A stretch of 64,000 nucleotides of DNA, taken from NCBI RefSeq assembly GCF_024169515.1, contig NZ_JAMKCQ010000002.1:1-64000 (forward strand), given 5' to 3'. The notes below the pieces were generated by a model. The model was not told the origin of the DNA. It ran no database searches and worked only from the letters and a program-made list of their open reading frames with translations. Source of the stretch: Erwinia aphidicola (GTDB lineage: Bacteria > Pseudomonadota > Gammaproteobacteria > Enterobacterales > Enterobacteriaceae). The translations under genes and the position numbers were made by a program. The first letter of the stretch is position 1, and each line of letters begins with the position of its first letter. Shown here one piece after another: positions 1-8,980 of this stretch.

Positions 1-1967
1 AGCAGGACAGAGGCAGAGAACTGTGGTTGCAAACTTCTGATGCCCTGCGCCATATGCAAATTATGGCCACCACAGGCGGTGGGAAAACGGAAACGCTCTA
101 CAGCATGTACCTCAACTCTCTATGCTGGTCGCGCGGCTGCTGTATCTCTGACGGTAAGGCACAGATAGACCTCGCCGTCGCTACCTGGTCGATGGCCAGA
201 CGTTTCGGTCAGGAAGACGACTGGCACGTCCTGAACTTCATTACCGGTAGCGATGACAAGTTCAAAAAGATATTACTCGGTGACAAGTCCCGACCACAGT
301 CGAACGGCACCAATCCTTTCGCTTATGGGAGTCCGACATTCATCACTCAGCTGATGGAATCATTACAGCCAGCTGGCAACGGAAGCGATGAAGGGTGGAA
401 AGACAAAGCGCGCGCCATGATGAACGCGCTGATTTACGCCCTGTGCTACAAGCGGGCCAGGGACAACATTCTGCTGACACAGGACGTCATTCAGTCCTAT
501 CTCCCGTTAGTTAAGTTTGTGGGGCTCTACCGTGAAGCGCTGGATCAAGGCTGGCACGTGGAAGGCTACAAGCCGATGGAAAACTATCTGGCCAACCTCG
601 CCGGCTTTGATATGAACCTGATTAACCGTCCGGGAGAATGGTCCCAGGGCGCACTGGACCAGCACGGGTACCTCATTCAGCAGTTCACCCGCATGCTCAG
701 CATGTTCAACGATACCTATGGCCATGTCTTTCCCAAAAACGGCGGGGACATCGATATGCAGGACATCCTGCACAACGATCGCACGCTGGTTGTCCTCATA
801 CCGGCGCTTGAGCTTTCCGATAACGAGGCGGCCACACTGGGCAAGCTCTATATCTCAGACATCAGGATGAACATCGCCAAAGACCTGGGTAACAAGATTG
901 ATGGCTCACCGGAACACACGCTAACCGTGAAGAAGTTCGCCAGCAAGTTTCCTTTCATGCTGCTTTGTGACGAAGTGGGTTACTACTTCGCACCTGGTCT
1001 GGAGAAACTGGCCGCCCAGATGCGAAGCCTGCGTTACATGCTGGTTATCCTTGGCCAGGACCTGCAGGCCATGCTGAAACATGGGAAAGAAGTGCATTCT
1101 GTGAACGCCAACCTCGGTACCAAGCAGTTCATGAAAACGGAGGATACGGAAGACACCCTGAAGATGATCCGCGCGGTCGGTGGTACGGGTCAGTATGCTG
1201 AGCAGCGCACCATGGAACGGACCAGTATGGGGAGCTATCAGGATGTTGACCGCGTGGAGTTCCGCGATAAAGACAACATCCAGTTGGATGAGCTCAAGTC
1301 ACTGAAAGAGGGTGAGGGAATCATCGTCTTTGAAGACCAGCAGGTCCGCAGCAACTCCATCTATATCCCGGATAGTGAGAAAATTTCGAAACTGGACGTT
1401 AAGATCAACCGTTACGTCCCCATCCGTCGCCCGGATTTCAATGACCTTTGTCGTGAAGTACCGGCAGCCGAACGCCGGCGTCCGGTATCCCAGGAGCGGG
1501 TCAGCCAGATTCTGGACATCTGCCACTCGACCAGTCCGGAAGAGTATCACGGCCACCTTCAAGCCCGTATCGAGGACCAGACACTTCTGGCCATCACAAA
1601 ACTGGCCAGCGATCTGGATAGCCGTACCGATGTGGACTACAGCGACGATGAACGCGGTATTCTGCTGTTTGAAGCAGCTGTTAACGCCCTTGAGAAGAAC
1701 AAGGGCAAATACCGTTGGCTGAAGGACCGCGAAAATATACGCATATCGAAGAAGCGTATTGAAGAGGCACACCAGAACAATGCCGGATACAGCACGCCAC
1801 CGGCACAACCATCACCAACGGAAAATTTCTTCCAGCCGGCGGCCCCTTCATACCCCGAACAAACCCACTATACAGAGAACAGCACCTATGATGACTGGCA
1901 CCAGAACTTCGCGCCTGACGCTTTTACTGACGACTTTGCTTCTTCCTCTGTCATCGATCGCATCTGA
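1..1967 (+). CDS. trbC: TrbC-like type IV coupling ATPase (5' end outside window)
   Basis: The frame is open from the first bases of the window, so the N-terminus is missing; the TTG at 27 is not the true start. A Walker A motif (ATTGGGKTET) occurs just after the window edge, and a Walker B-like stretch (FMLLCDEVGYYF) lies near nt 950-990. The visible part is about 655 residues and ends in a Pro/Gln/Ser-rich tail. This fits the VirD4/TraD-like TrbC protein of IncI and IncL/M plasmids, an inner-membrane ATPase that docks the relaxosome to the type IV secretion channel; the membrane segments would be in the missing part. The nuc gene starts inside its 3' end, the same trbC-nuc order as in IncI/L/M plasmids. 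The family call is confident; the exact plasmid type is less so. Confidence 0.85.
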   Translation, partial: QDRGRELWLQTSDALRHMQIMATTGGGKTETLYSMYLNSLCWSRGCCISDGKAQIDLAVATWSMARRFGQEDDWHVLNFITGSDDKFKKILLGDKSRPQSNGTNPFAYGSPTFITQLMESLQPAGNGSDEGWKDKARAMMNALIYALCYKRARDNILLTQDVIQSYLPLVKFVGLYREALDQGWHVEGYKPMENYLANLAGFDMNLINRPGEWSQGALDQHGYLIQQFTRMLSMFNDTYGHVFPKNGGDIDMQDILHNDRTLVVLIPALELSDNEAATLGKLYISDIRMNIAKDLGNKIDGSPEHTLTVKKFASKFPFMLLCDEVGYYFAPGLEKLAAQMRSLRYMLVILGQDLQAMLKHGKEVHSVNANLGTKQFMKTEDTEDTLKMIRAVGGTGQYAEQRTMERTSMGSYQDVDRVEFRDKDNIQLDELKSLKEGEGIIVFEDQQVRSNSIYIPDSEKISKLDVKINRYVPIRRPDFNDLCREVPAAERRRPVSQERVSQILDICHSTSPEEYHGHLQARIEDQTLLAITKLASDLDSRTDVDYSDDERGILLFEAAVNALEKNKGKYRWLKDRENIRISKKRIEEAHQNNAGYSTPPAQPSPTENFFQPAAPSYPEQTHYTENSTYDDWHQNFAPDAFTDDFASSSVIDRI

Positions 1968-2409
1968 GGTAAGAATCACTACCGGATTTTCTCCCGGAGG
2001 AAGCGCCATCGAAAACATACTGACTGCAATTAATAGCGCCCGACAAAGCATCGACGTTGCTGCATACAGCTTTACCAGCAAGCCTGTGGCCATCGCGCTG
2101 GATAACGCCAGCCAGCGTGGTATCAGAGTCCGGGTGGTCGCGGATGCAAAAGACAACGGCGGCCACTATTCAGCTGTCACCTGGTTAAAGCATAAGGGTA
2201 TCCCGGTTCGTCTGAACGACCGCTACGCTATCCAGCACAACAAATTCATGGTGATTGACGGAGTGACTACTCAGACGGGCTCGTTTAATTACACGTCCAG
2301 CGCATTTAAACGCAATGCCGAAAACACGGTAGTCATCTGGAGTGAGCCTTCGACTGCTCAGGCCTATCAGGGGGAATTTAATCGTCTCTGGAGTGAAGGG
2401 ACTGATTAA
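1891..2409 (+). CDS. nuc: Nuc-type endonuclease, phospholipase D superfamily
   Basis: About 172 residues beginning MTGTRTSRLT, with an N-terminal hydrophobic signal sequence (LLLTTLLLPLSSIAS), so probably periplasmic. It carries a single PLD catalytic motif, HNKFMVIDG, followed by TGSFNYT, as in the dimeric nuclease Nuc of pKM101 and R64. The ATGs at 1888 and 1891 both lie inside the end of the coupling-protein gene (overlap of about 77 nt, other frame), suggesting translational coupling. Longer upstream starts in this frame (e.g. 1759) would put an Arg/His-rich stretch before the signal peptide and are unlikely. The role in conjugation is unclear; it is dispensable in relatives. Confidence 0.85.
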   Translation: MTGTRTSRLTLLLTTLLLPLSSIASEVRITTGFSPGGSAIENILTAINSARQSIDVAAYSFTSKPVAIALDNASQRGIRVRVVADAKDNGGHYSAVTWLKHKGIPVRLNDRYAIQHNKFMVIDGVTTQTGSFNYTSSAFKRNAENTVVIWSEPSTAQAYQGEFNRLWSEGTD

Positions 2410-2495
2410 CGCCAGGCAATCTGGCTGATCACGTCGCGCAGCTGCACCTGGATGATTTTAGGCTACAACCACCCACTTCCTCAGCTGAGGTTCTA

Positions 2496-2648
2496 ATGGA
2501 TTTCCATGACCCGTTTCTGGTGTTAAACCTTAACGTCCTTCTTGCTCTCACAATTTTGATAGCAGCCGTTTCGGTTTATTTTATTTATCACGAACGTAAA
2601 GAGAGAGAAAAGCGACGGCCAGGGCCACAGAATCATTTAAAAAAATAA
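2496..2648 (+). CDS. small single-span membrane protein
   Basis: A 50-residue ORF: a short N-terminus (MDFHDPFLVL), one hydrophobic helix (about residues 9-31) and a strongly basic tail (HERKEREKRRP). A GAGG Shine-Dalgarno lies 5 nt upstream of the ATG. It is the last gene of the transfer transcript and is followed at once by a strong intrinsic terminator. I do not recognise the family; the topology is compatible with a small entry-exclusion or inner-membrane accessory protein, but nothing in the sequence proves it. Confidence 0.5.
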   Translation: MDFHDPFLVLNLNVLLALTILIAAVSVYFIYHERKEREKRRPGPQNHLKK

Positions 2649-2666
2649 GCTAATGCGCCGATCACA

Positions 2667-2691
2667 AAACCGCCTTCGTGGCGGTTTTTTT
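2667..2691. terminator. intrinsic terminator after the transfer operon
   Basis: The hairpin aaaccgcc-ttcgt-ggcggttt is followed by a T run, ending the plus-strand trbC-nuc transcript. The A run on the other side lets it also serve the minus-strand relaxase operon that ends at 2733. Confidence 0.85.
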
Positions 2692-2732
2692 GCTTCTGGG
2701 ACCAGATAACTTCAGGACTTGAGTTTGCCGCT

Positions 2733-3257
2733 TCAGGCATCACGACATGTAAGGCCATCCAGCACAGAAAGATCGAAGATGATGATTGAGGGTCCGTGAA
2801 GATAAGAATCGGTCCATGCACCTTCCCAGTCATAAACGCCGTGAAGCCCGCAGGTTTTGAACAGCTCGATGCTCTCTTCCGAATTAACACCTCTGTTGCC
2901 AGTGTAGAGCATTCTACCTTTGAAATTCTGGTAATGAGGCTGCGCTAACCCATACCATTCCCTTCCTTGCGAAAGTGACGTGCTGATCCCGACCGGGAGA
3001 TGGCGATGCAAAAGTTCCGCAACTCGCGGCTGTTCACTGAGAGGTTTGCTGAAATCCGCGAGCAGCGCCCTCTCCGATAACTTACATTGGTAGACAAGCG
3101 GGGAGCCCCCGTTACGACATTTGTAACGGGCATGATTACGAGCTCCGGCAAAGTTATTGGTAAACCAGATAGCATCGATTGTGCCTGCTTCCCCTGTGCC
3201 CTTGAAGGAGGTATCAAACTCGGTGAAGCGTGCGCGCGATCCGTGAAATAATTCCAT
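2733..3257 (-). CDS. ADP-ribosyltransferase-like protein, relaxase operon
   Basis: A 174-residue protein with an N-terminal LFHGS motif, a spaced IWFTNNFAGARNHA block and a later Tyr/Glu-rich region. This is the pattern of small ART-fold proteins (His-Gly-Ser/Thr, then W/Y-F-T near an Ala-rich helix) of the HYD/PolyVal-associated type found on conjugative elements. It has no signal peptide. GGAGG lies 5 nt upstream of the ATG. It starts 14 nt after the relaxase stop, so it is the third gene of the nikA-nikB-like operon. Enzyme activity is inferred from motif shape only; the catalytic acidic residue cannot be assigned with certainty. Carried near oriT, it could modify recipient or host targets, or a relaxosome partner. 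Confidence 0.55.
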   Translation of the reverse strand: MELFHGSRARFTEFDTSFKGTGEAGTIDAIWFTNNFAGARNHARYKCRNGGSPLVYQCKLSERALLADFSKPLSEQPRVAELLHRHLPVGISTSLSQGREWYGLAQPHYQNFKGRMLYTGNRGVNSEESIELFKTCGLHGVYDWEGAWTDSYLHGPSIIIFDLSVLDGLTCRDA

Positions 3258-3271
3258 TTAATCCTCCAGTT

Positions 3272-5203
3272 TCAGGGTTGCCTGTCGGGTTTAGGCGAGC
3301 TCTGAGGCTGCATAGTATTTTTACCGATCGTTGTGTCCGGCTCCTGACGTTTCATGCCAGTGTAACCCGCCTGCTGGCGCTGCAAAGGATGAGTCAGAGG
3401 TACGGTATTACCGGACGACGCATTGAAGTGCGGAATGTACTGAATGGTACCCTGCACAAACGCTTTATCTCCCCTGACTTCCACCGTCTCCCCGCTTTTC
3501 TCCCCGGTGATGTGCAACGCCATCGCCAGATTTTTACCCTTCTCAGCCGGCACATCGGCAACCTCAATATACAAACCTCGATCGAGCAGCACCGGCTTAC
3601 CTCCGGATGAATACACAACCGCACCATCACGATTCACTGTCGTATCATAACCACGAATCTGCGACGGACGAATGTCATCAGCAACTGAGTGAAGAATAAT
3701 ATTGTCAGAGATAGCCGCAGTACGGTTCTTCCGCTTCTCGCGATATGCCCAGCCGCGCAGCTGGGAAATTGCCGCTGCATCATTACCGCTAGCCTGCACT
3801 TCCACCCAAGCCCGATACGACAATGGACGGGAACCCGGCATCTCTTTGAGCGCCTTCCTCTCATCCCTGATCTGTAAACGCAGGGCGGCCATATCCTTCA
3901 TCTTCTCCACTTCAAGCGCGCGGAACATCAGTTTACGCAAGAGAGGATCGCGCTCAGTCATGCGAACATTATTCTTGCGAATACGATAGCCGGCCACCAG
4001 TTCGCGAAAGCGCGTACGGGCAGCATCAGCTGAAATACCCGGCCGAACAAAGCTGGTTTTGTATGCCTTGTAGCGTGCAATAAGATCCTGGCGAGCCTCC
4101 GCACGGGCATTACGACGTTCCGTTCTGGCACCTTTGTCACGACGGTGAAGACGATTATCGTACTGGGATTCAATATCCACGGCACTCAGCAGTACATCTT
4201 TACCATCCTTGTTAACTTCACGAACAATGGATGCTGGATTAAATTTCCCGATCAACTCCTGCTGACAGCTCAGCGTTAGTTCCGGATGTAGATCGCTGGC
4301 CTTAACTGAACATTGTTCATCATCGGCAACGTCATAAATAGCGAGGCCCTCACCTTTCTGACGTAGCTCAAGCCCGGCAGCGATCAGAATGTCATGCACA
4401 TCATCCCAGCTGTAATCACTTTGCATAAACAAAGAATTCAGCTTCTCCCTGCAATTATCTACGGCATAAGAGAACAGACTTTCCTTGTCGCCAAAGTGCT
4501 CCATCTGTCGTGCAGCAGAAGGTGCTGATTTGTAAAACTTGCGGTTCCGGGAAATCGCACCGTCGCCATTAACCATGTAAGGTCCATTGTCATGCTTCCA
4601 GCCATTTTTCAGCTCCAGCTCACGACAGCAACGGTCAAGGGTAAAGTAATCATTGTAGGGGGCGGCGACTTTGTAACTGGCCGGATTGACACGATTTACG
4701 GTCAGGTGGCAGTGCACATTATCAGTGTCATCATGTATGGCGAAAACATACTGATGATCTTCCATTCCCAGACGCTTAAGACAATACCTTGCTGACTCAA
4801 AAATCTGGTCAGGCGTCGGCCGTTCTGAGGTCGGCCAGGACAGGATGGCATGGTAGACAGGGTCATTGCAGCGCGTGTTTTGCATGGCAACCATGTCCAT
4901 TTCCGTAGACGAAGTCTCCAGTGAAAAACAGTTAGTTTCGCAGATGACTTTATCGCAACGCACCTGCTGGCGTCCGTCCAGGAACGTTGCGATAATATCC
5001 TGCGAATCAGGCAGCGCATTACGTGTCGCGTACCCAACGAGGTCATTGAAAATTTTATCTTCCGCCCGGGACTTACGAACAAACGGTTTCTCTGGCGACA
5101 GCGTTTCGCTCATCTCCACATCATCACGCAGGATGGTGTAAGAGATAAGTTGTACGAAACTGGATTTACCGTCACGCCTTCTTTCAGCGACTACCGCAAG
5201 CAT
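3272..5203 (-). CDS. nikB: MOBP-family relaxase (NikB/MobA-like)
   Basis: A 643-residue relaxase that nicks oriT and pilots the transferred strand. The N-terminus has the RRRDGKSSF block typical of NikB-like relaxases, and the three-histidine metal motif HDDTDNVHCHLTVNRV is around residues 155-170. The catalytic Tyr is likely YTILRD near residue 22. It is shorter than R64 NikB (about 900 residues) and close in size to IncL/M MobA. The start almost touches the NikA-like stop, so the two are translationally coupled. The C-terminal half is charged and contains long helical stretches. The operon points away from oriT. Confidence 0.9.
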   Translation of the reverse strand: MLAVVAERRRDGKSSFVQLISYTILRDDVEMSETLSPEKPFVRKSRAEDKIFNDLVGYATRNALPDSQDIIATFLDGRQQVRCDKVICETNCFSLETSSTEMDMVAMQNTRCNDPVYHAILSWPTSERPTPDQIFESARYCLKRLGMEDHQYVFAIHDDTDNVHCHLTVNRVNPASYKVAAPYNDYFTLDRCCRELELKNGWKHDNGPYMVNGDGAISRNRKFYKSAPSAARQMEHFGDKESLFSYAVDNCREKLNSLFMQSDYSWDDVHDILIAAGLELRQKGEGLAIYDVADDEQCSVKASDLHPELTLSCQQELIGKFNPASIVREVNKDGKDVLLSAVDIESQYDNRLHRRDKGARTERRNARAEARQDLIARYKAYKTSFVRPGISADAARTRFRELVAGYRIRKNNVRMTERDPLLRKLMFRALEVEKMKDMAALRLQIRDERKALKEMPGSRPLSYRAWVEVQASGNDAAAISQLRGWAYREKRKNRTAAISDNIILHSVADDIRPSQIRGYDTTVNRDGAVVYSSGGKPVLLDRGLYIEVADVPAEKGKNLAMALHITGEKSGETVEVRGDKAFVQGTIQYIPHFNASSGNTVPLTHPLQRQQAGYTGMKRQEPDTTIGKNTMQPQSSPKPDRQP

Positions 5204-5204
5204 C

Positions 5205-5555
5205 TTAGTCCTCAGTATTGTTCAGGCTGTCAGCTCTGAACTTCATCAAAGCAACCTTTGTCGCAATCAGAGCGTCAGAAAAATCTTTGCTTCTTTCCGT
5301 CGTCATAACACCGTCTTTCTTCATCTCACTGTAGAGATGCTTCAACAATCCCCCCAGCTTCAGTATCTCATTCATCTGCCGTGTGTCGCCTTTAGCCACA
5401 ATACGGCGACCAAGAGCTGAACGCCGAAGAAACTCACCGGTAGACAGACCGGCTGATTTGGCACTGGCCTGTATCTGTTGTTTCTCTTCAGGGAAGCATC
5501 GCACGCTGCCCAGCAAAGCTGTTCTCTGGCGTTTTTCACTCTTGCTCATCTTCAA
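5205..5555 (-). CDS. nikA: NikA/MobB-like relaxosome accessory protein
   Basis: A 116-residue basic protein with a ribbon-helix-helix-like N-terminal half (RCFPEEKQQIQASAKSAG, then GEFLRRSALGR), as in NikA of R64 and MobB of IncL/M plasmids. It binds an inverted repeat in oriT and recruits the relaxase. It lies directly upstream of the relaxase and next to the oriT inverted repeat at 5619-5658, the expected position. AT-poor spacing and the TAAG-ATG junction with the next gene indicate one transcript. Confidence 0.8.
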   Translation of the reverse strand: MKMSKSEKRQRTALLGSVRCFPEEKQQIQASAKSAGLSTGEFLRRSALGRRIVAKGDTRQMNEILKLGGLLKHLYSEMKKDGVMTTERSKDFSDALIATKVALMKFRADSLNNTED

Positions 5556-5618
5556 TCCTGCTTAACCGCGGAGGCGGGCACTGCAAGTAGGGTGTCGGGA
5601 CGGAGTCCTGACCAGGTC

Positions 5619-5672
5619 GTTTTGTGGGGCCGTCTGCGTGCAGGCGGTGCTACAAAACATACCCTGTCCCAC
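5619..5672. other. oriT: oriT: inverted repeat plus nick region
   Basis: A 19+19 nt imperfect inverted repeat (outer arms GTTTTGT/ACAAAAC, inner arms CCGTCTGC/GCAGGCGG, loop GT) is followed immediately by ATACCCTGTCCC. The CCTGTCCC core matches the nick-region consensus of IncI/IncL/M oriT (CATCCTGTCCC). It lies between nikA and a divergent gene, as in those plasmids. The exact nick position is inferred. Confidence 0.7.
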
Positions 5673-5828
5673 GTTTTACAACCATTTTCGTTATCTTCCC
5701 GGAATTATATGCGAAACCTGCCCCGCCGTCACGGGGAGACGCCGGAAAAACGGGGTTCTGGCAGGAATGAATGCACGACGGTATAATTGAGGCCAATTAC
5801 ACGCAGCAGTCTGAAAGGAAAAAGTACA

Positions 5829-6149
5829 ATGTCGGATAAAAAATGGTACAGCGTTGAAGATGTGGAGCTGGCGAAAACGTCGCTGGATGAGTTACCGGAT
5901 TTGTCAAAAACGCGTCTAACTAAATCGGACGTGCTGGAGCAGCTGAAGGATAAAATTATTGAGCTGGCGGATAACAAAGGATATAGCGTGGAGGATATTC
6001 GCAGCGGGCTGGACAGTGCCGGAATCCAGACCAGCGTAAAAGCCATTCGTGAGATTCTTAACGCCCGTAAAAAATCCTCCCTGCGCGCAGCGTCTCTCCG
6101 TAAAAAGTCTCCGAATTTATCGGAAAATTCAACTGCGGTTGAATCGTAA
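5829..6149 (+). CDS. oriT-proximal small protein, possible mobilization accessory
   Basis: A 106-residue acidic-then-basic protein starting MSDKKWYSVEDVELAK. The ATG at 5829 is preceded by GAAAGGAAAA, while the longer frame from 5787 has no ribosome site. It is rich in charged helices (KSDVLEQLKDKIIEL) and ends in a Lys/Arg/Ser tail, so DNA binding is plausible. It is divergent from nikA across oriT and is the first gene of the leading side. I do not recognise the family; TraK/MobC-type oriT accessory proteins have this place and size, but that is inference. Confidence 0.55.
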   Translation: MSDKKWYSVEDVELAKTSLDELPDLSKTRLTKSDVLEQLKDKIIELADNKGYSVEDIRSGLDSAGIQTSVKAIREILNARKKSSLRAASLRKKSPNLSENSTAVES

Positions 6150-6257
6150 AAAACCCAGGCAGGCGTTGGTGTGTTTACATTCCGCATCAGATTTAGTGCC
6201 TGATGCGGATGAGCGGGGCGCAGAATGTGGCGGAGCCGGTACTCCGCCTGGTTCACG

Positions 6258-7091
6258 TCAGGATTTGATGGCCTTCATTTTTTCGGCCATTTCCCACAGC
6301 GCACGGTTCAGCCTCACGTCGCCATCAATGCCCGTCACGGGGCGGGTGCGCTGATAACGGCCCTTCTCCGATTTGGACCATAATCCGCCCTTGACCATGT
6401 TTTCCTGTACGCGCTGATAGGTCGTCCACAGGTCCGATGGTTTATCTTCTTCGCGGCGTACGCGCAGCACGTCATCGGCCTCAAGCGGGATATGCTTTCC
6501 CAGCCCTTTTTCGTCGTACTTCCAGCCGAGTGCGGCCTCGGCAAAAATCCGCTGCTCTTCCTGGTTCAGCGTGATGCTTTTCATCTCCTCGCTCGATTCG
6601 GTGATGCCCTTAAAAATATCCAGCACCTCATAGGCACCTTCAATCACGCGACCAACCACGTCGCCTTTGTGGGGCACGCGAATTTCACCGAACGTCTGAC
6701 CGCATACCATCCCGTTCATGCAGACGAACCTGAACATGCCCGGGATCATCTGGTAGCTGCTGCTCCCGTCATGGCTGTTCAGAAGAATAATTTCCGGCAC
6801 CTCCTTACCCACAATCTGACCTTCACGGCGCAGGCGCAGCATGTGCTTGGTGTGCTCACGCTTGTCTTCCCTGCGTACACGGGTCTGACAGGCGAAGAAC
6901 GGCTGAAAACCTTCCCTGCGCAGGTTATCGAGCAGCGTGATGGTCGGAATGTAGGTATAGCGTTCGCTGCGCGACTCGTGCTTTTCCTCAGAAAAAACGC
7001 TCGGGACATAGTGCATCAGCTCGTCGTTGGTCAGGGCGCGTTCTTTGCGGATAACGTTAGCGGAACGAAATACGGATGATAAGCGGGTCAT
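6258..7091 (-). CDS. DUF932 (YfjQ/YafZ-like) plasmid protein
   Basis: A 277-residue DUF932-type protein (YTYIPTITLLDNLRREG, FACQTRVRR, FRFVCMNGMVCG, VHKGDVVGRVIEGAYEV-like blocks in order). DUF932 proteins are common in leading regions of conjugative plasmids and in phages; their biochemical function is unknown, with anti-defence roles suspected. The ATG at 7091 follows a GGAGACTAC ribosome site. About 600 bp of GC-rich, repeat-containing DNA lies upstream with no other gene on this strand until 7713. Confidence 0.75.
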   Translation of the reverse strand: MTRLSSVFRSANVIRKERALTNDELMHYVPSVFSEEKHESRSERYTYIPTITLLDNLRREGFQPFFACQTRVRREDKREHTKHMLRLRREGQIVGKEVPEIILLNSHDGSSSYQMIPGMFRFVCMNGMVCGQTFGEIRVPHKGDVVGRVIEGAYEVLDIFKGITESSEEMKSITLNQEEQRIFAEAALGWKYDEKGLGKHIPLEADDVLRVRREEDKPSDLWTTYQRVQENMVKGGLWSKSEKGRYQRTRPVTGIDGDVRLNRALWEMAEKMKAIKS

Positions 7092-7712
7092 GTGTAGTCT
7101 CCTGAGTGATGTTTAAAATGACTGTCTTCCGGCGTTTTCCTTTTGAAGGTGAATGACCTTCGCGGGATGCCGTTGCCGTGAAATAAAGACCGGCCCGGGC
7201 CATCGGTGGGGAGCGCCGTGGGGGCTGCCGCAGGCCGCAGCGCAAGCGAAAGACCGCAGGGAGAGAGTGCGAACGGGCGAGGACAGCAGGCGAAGCCTTT
7301 ACCCTGGGGGGGGCGTCACGGACCGTGCCAGCGTCTTTCACGGCAGAGGCACGCCGTGACGGTTCCCGGGAACAAAAGGGAAACGCCGGAAGGAGAGGCG
7401 GGCGAACGCCCGTTTCCTCAGTGGGGGCGGCGCGGGCGTCAGCCAGCAGCAAGCCCGGGCGGTGGTAAGGTCATCCGGGCAGTGGTGATCGGGCAACAGT
7501 ATGCCCGGCATCGCGGGGCAGCGCGTAAGGCGGCAATACTGTCTTGTCGCAGTTGTTCACATAAATCAGGGTCACTCCTTACGGCGCATTCAGGGTGATG
7601 ATTTTTCAAGATGGTTTCCGAAAGGGTCAGGGAGGGTTCTGGCGTCGTCCGGCTCAATGCCGGGCGGTGCCAGCCGCGATGCAGTGCCGCCCCTCCCGGG
7701 ACGGCGGTCGGG
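7092..7712 (-). promoter_or_regulatory. GC-rich leader with dispersed leading-region repeats
   Basis: I see no convincing gene here. The segment holds a CTTCCGGCGTTTTCC block at 7125-7145, related to blocks 5' of DUF1419 (8424-8446) and ArdB (10883-10904). It also holds a 55-bp block around GGCCGCAGCGCAAGCGAA (7228-7283) that is nearly identical to 10982-11038 upstream of ArdB, plus an inverted relative of the first block at 7378-7395. Their position 5' of co-oriented leading-region genes suggests regulatory elements, possibly Frpo-like single-strand promoters (inference). Confidence 0.4.
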
Positions 7713-7859
7713 TTACTGCGCGGAAAGCTCGCGGCGCACCGTCGTCATGAACTGCTGCCAGTGCTCAAAGCGCAGCGCGGGCATGCGGGCGCGGCGGCCC
7801 GCCCGCCAGTCGTTTACAAACGCCTTCGCCTGTGACACTATCTGCTCATCAAAAATCAT
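7713..7859 (-). CDS. small plasmid protein, 48 residues
   Basis: A short ORF (begins MIFDEQIVSQAKAF, ends TTVRRELSAQ) with an excellent Shine-Dalgarno, GGAGG, 7 nt before the ATG. It is amphipathic, helical, rich in Arg and Trp, and has no membrane segment. It lies between DUF1419 and DUF932 on the same strand, where enterobacterial plasmids often carry such a small hypothetical gene. Function unknown. Confidence 0.65.
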   Translation of the reverse strand: MIFDEQIVSQAKAFVNDWRAGRRARMPALRFEHWQQFMTTVRRELSAQ

Positions 7860-7952
7860 GATGTTACCTCCGTAATGTGCGTGATTTGGGCTGGCGTCTG
7901 ATCCACGCCGACCCGTGAAGAAGCAGGGTGAATACCCTGCTTTTTTTCGCCC

Positions 7953-8393
7953 CTATGCGGCGCTCTGCTTTGCTCCGATGCTCCCCCTTATTTTTCCGAT
8001 GATTTCGTCGTGCGTCAGCGTGACCCGGTCACACAGCTCAAAGTAACGGCCCCCGTATACCGCAAAAATGGCGGTCACGTTGACGCAGGTCATTTCCATC
8101 AGCCTGAATGACTGGGAAGACGCGCCGATGTGCCAGTCCAGCGGCGGAAGCAGCTCCAGCATGTCGTTGAAACGCTCGGCGCTGATTTCAACGGGCGCTA
8201 AAATGTACGTGTCGCAGTGGCGCTGGTATGCCTCTTCAAAAGTCACCATTTCGAAGTTTCCGCCGTCTGCGTTCAGCTGCTCAAGCGTCCAGGCCGTTGC
8301 CTCAGGCGAAGCACGGTAAACGCCGTCAACCAGAAAGGCATCACGCCAGTCAGTACGGGCCGCATTTTTATTCCAGAAAACCATCTTGCTCAT
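7953..8393 (-). CDS. DUF1419-type plasmid protein
   Basis: A 146-residue protein with the features of the plasmid DUF1419 family: EAYQRHCDTYI, ERFNDMLELLPPLDW, and SSQSFRLMEMTCVNVTAIF near the C-terminal half. No catalytic motif is visible and the function is unknown. It is soluble. The C-terminal stop is followed by the small gene at 7713-7859, so the two may be cotranscribed. The upstream 500 bp is GC-rich, non-coding and shares repeats with the leaders of DUF932 and ArdB. Confidence 0.65.
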   Translation of the reverse strand: MSKMVFWNKNAARTDWRDAFLVDGVYRASPEATAWTLEQLNADGGNFEMVTFEEAYQRHCDTYILAPVEISAERFNDMLELLPPLDWHIGASSQSFRLMEMTCVNVTAIFAVYGGRYFELCDRVTLTHDEIIGKIRGSIGAKQSAA

Positions 8394-8890
8394 CAGAAAA
8401 TCCTCCCGGTTTTGCCTTTCGGCTTCTTTCCGGCGTCTCCCTTTCCTGCCCTCTGGCCGGTTGCGGAACGCCCCTCATTGCGCAGACGCCCGGACAGCGG
8501 AACGACCGGGTGCAGGGGTGGAGGGCGGATTTATTTGGAGCCCGCGAGAAAAAAAACCGACCGGAAAGCAGCTCTGCTGCGGCCCTTGCAGTGGGGAAGA
8601 GAACGCTGTCAGTCTGCATAAGCAATGAGAGGCTTTCGCAGGTGCAGCGGGTTGAGGGAGAACCGGAAGAAGCCGGTTTACCGGCTTTCCTCAGCGGCCG
8701 CCGAAGCGGCCAGTGAAAGCGCGCTGCCGGAACGGCAGCTGCATGCGCCGGGTTCAGGTATCGCTTGCTATCCTCCGGAGCGGAGACCGGCAGGGCTCCG
8801 CGCAGCGCGGCGATCGCAGAGCGCCACGCGAAGTGCAGGCGACGGCCCGGCGGCACGACGGGGAGCCGAAGGGACCAAATCCATGTCTGT
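8394..8890 (-). promoter_or_regulatory. GC-rich leader upstream of DUF1419 with shared repeats
   Basis: No believable gene: the overlapping long frames are GC-driven and lack ribosome sites. It contains CTTTCCGGCGTCTCCCTTT (8424-8446) close to the DUF1419 start and a CCTCAGCGGCC/GGCCAGTGAAAG hairpin element (8689-8730) related to 11153-11196 and 15497-15540. Confidence 0.4.
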
Positions 8891-8892
8891 AA

Positions 8893-8965
8893 AAGTGCAT
8901 AATCTGCACTTAATTGTTTTTTAATCATGCATTATCTTGCTAATATAAGTGCAGAATTTGCACTT
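8893..8965. promoter_or_regulatory. two identical palindromic operators of the HTH gene
   Basis: Two copies of AAGTGCA-N5-TGCACTT (8893-8911 and 8947-8965) lie 54 bp apart, immediately upstream of the HTH regulator gene. The spacing (about five helical turns) and AT-rich DNA between them suit cooperative binding and autorepression, possibly with looping. Confidence 0.75.
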
Positions 8966-8980
8966 TTTAAGGAAAAAATA

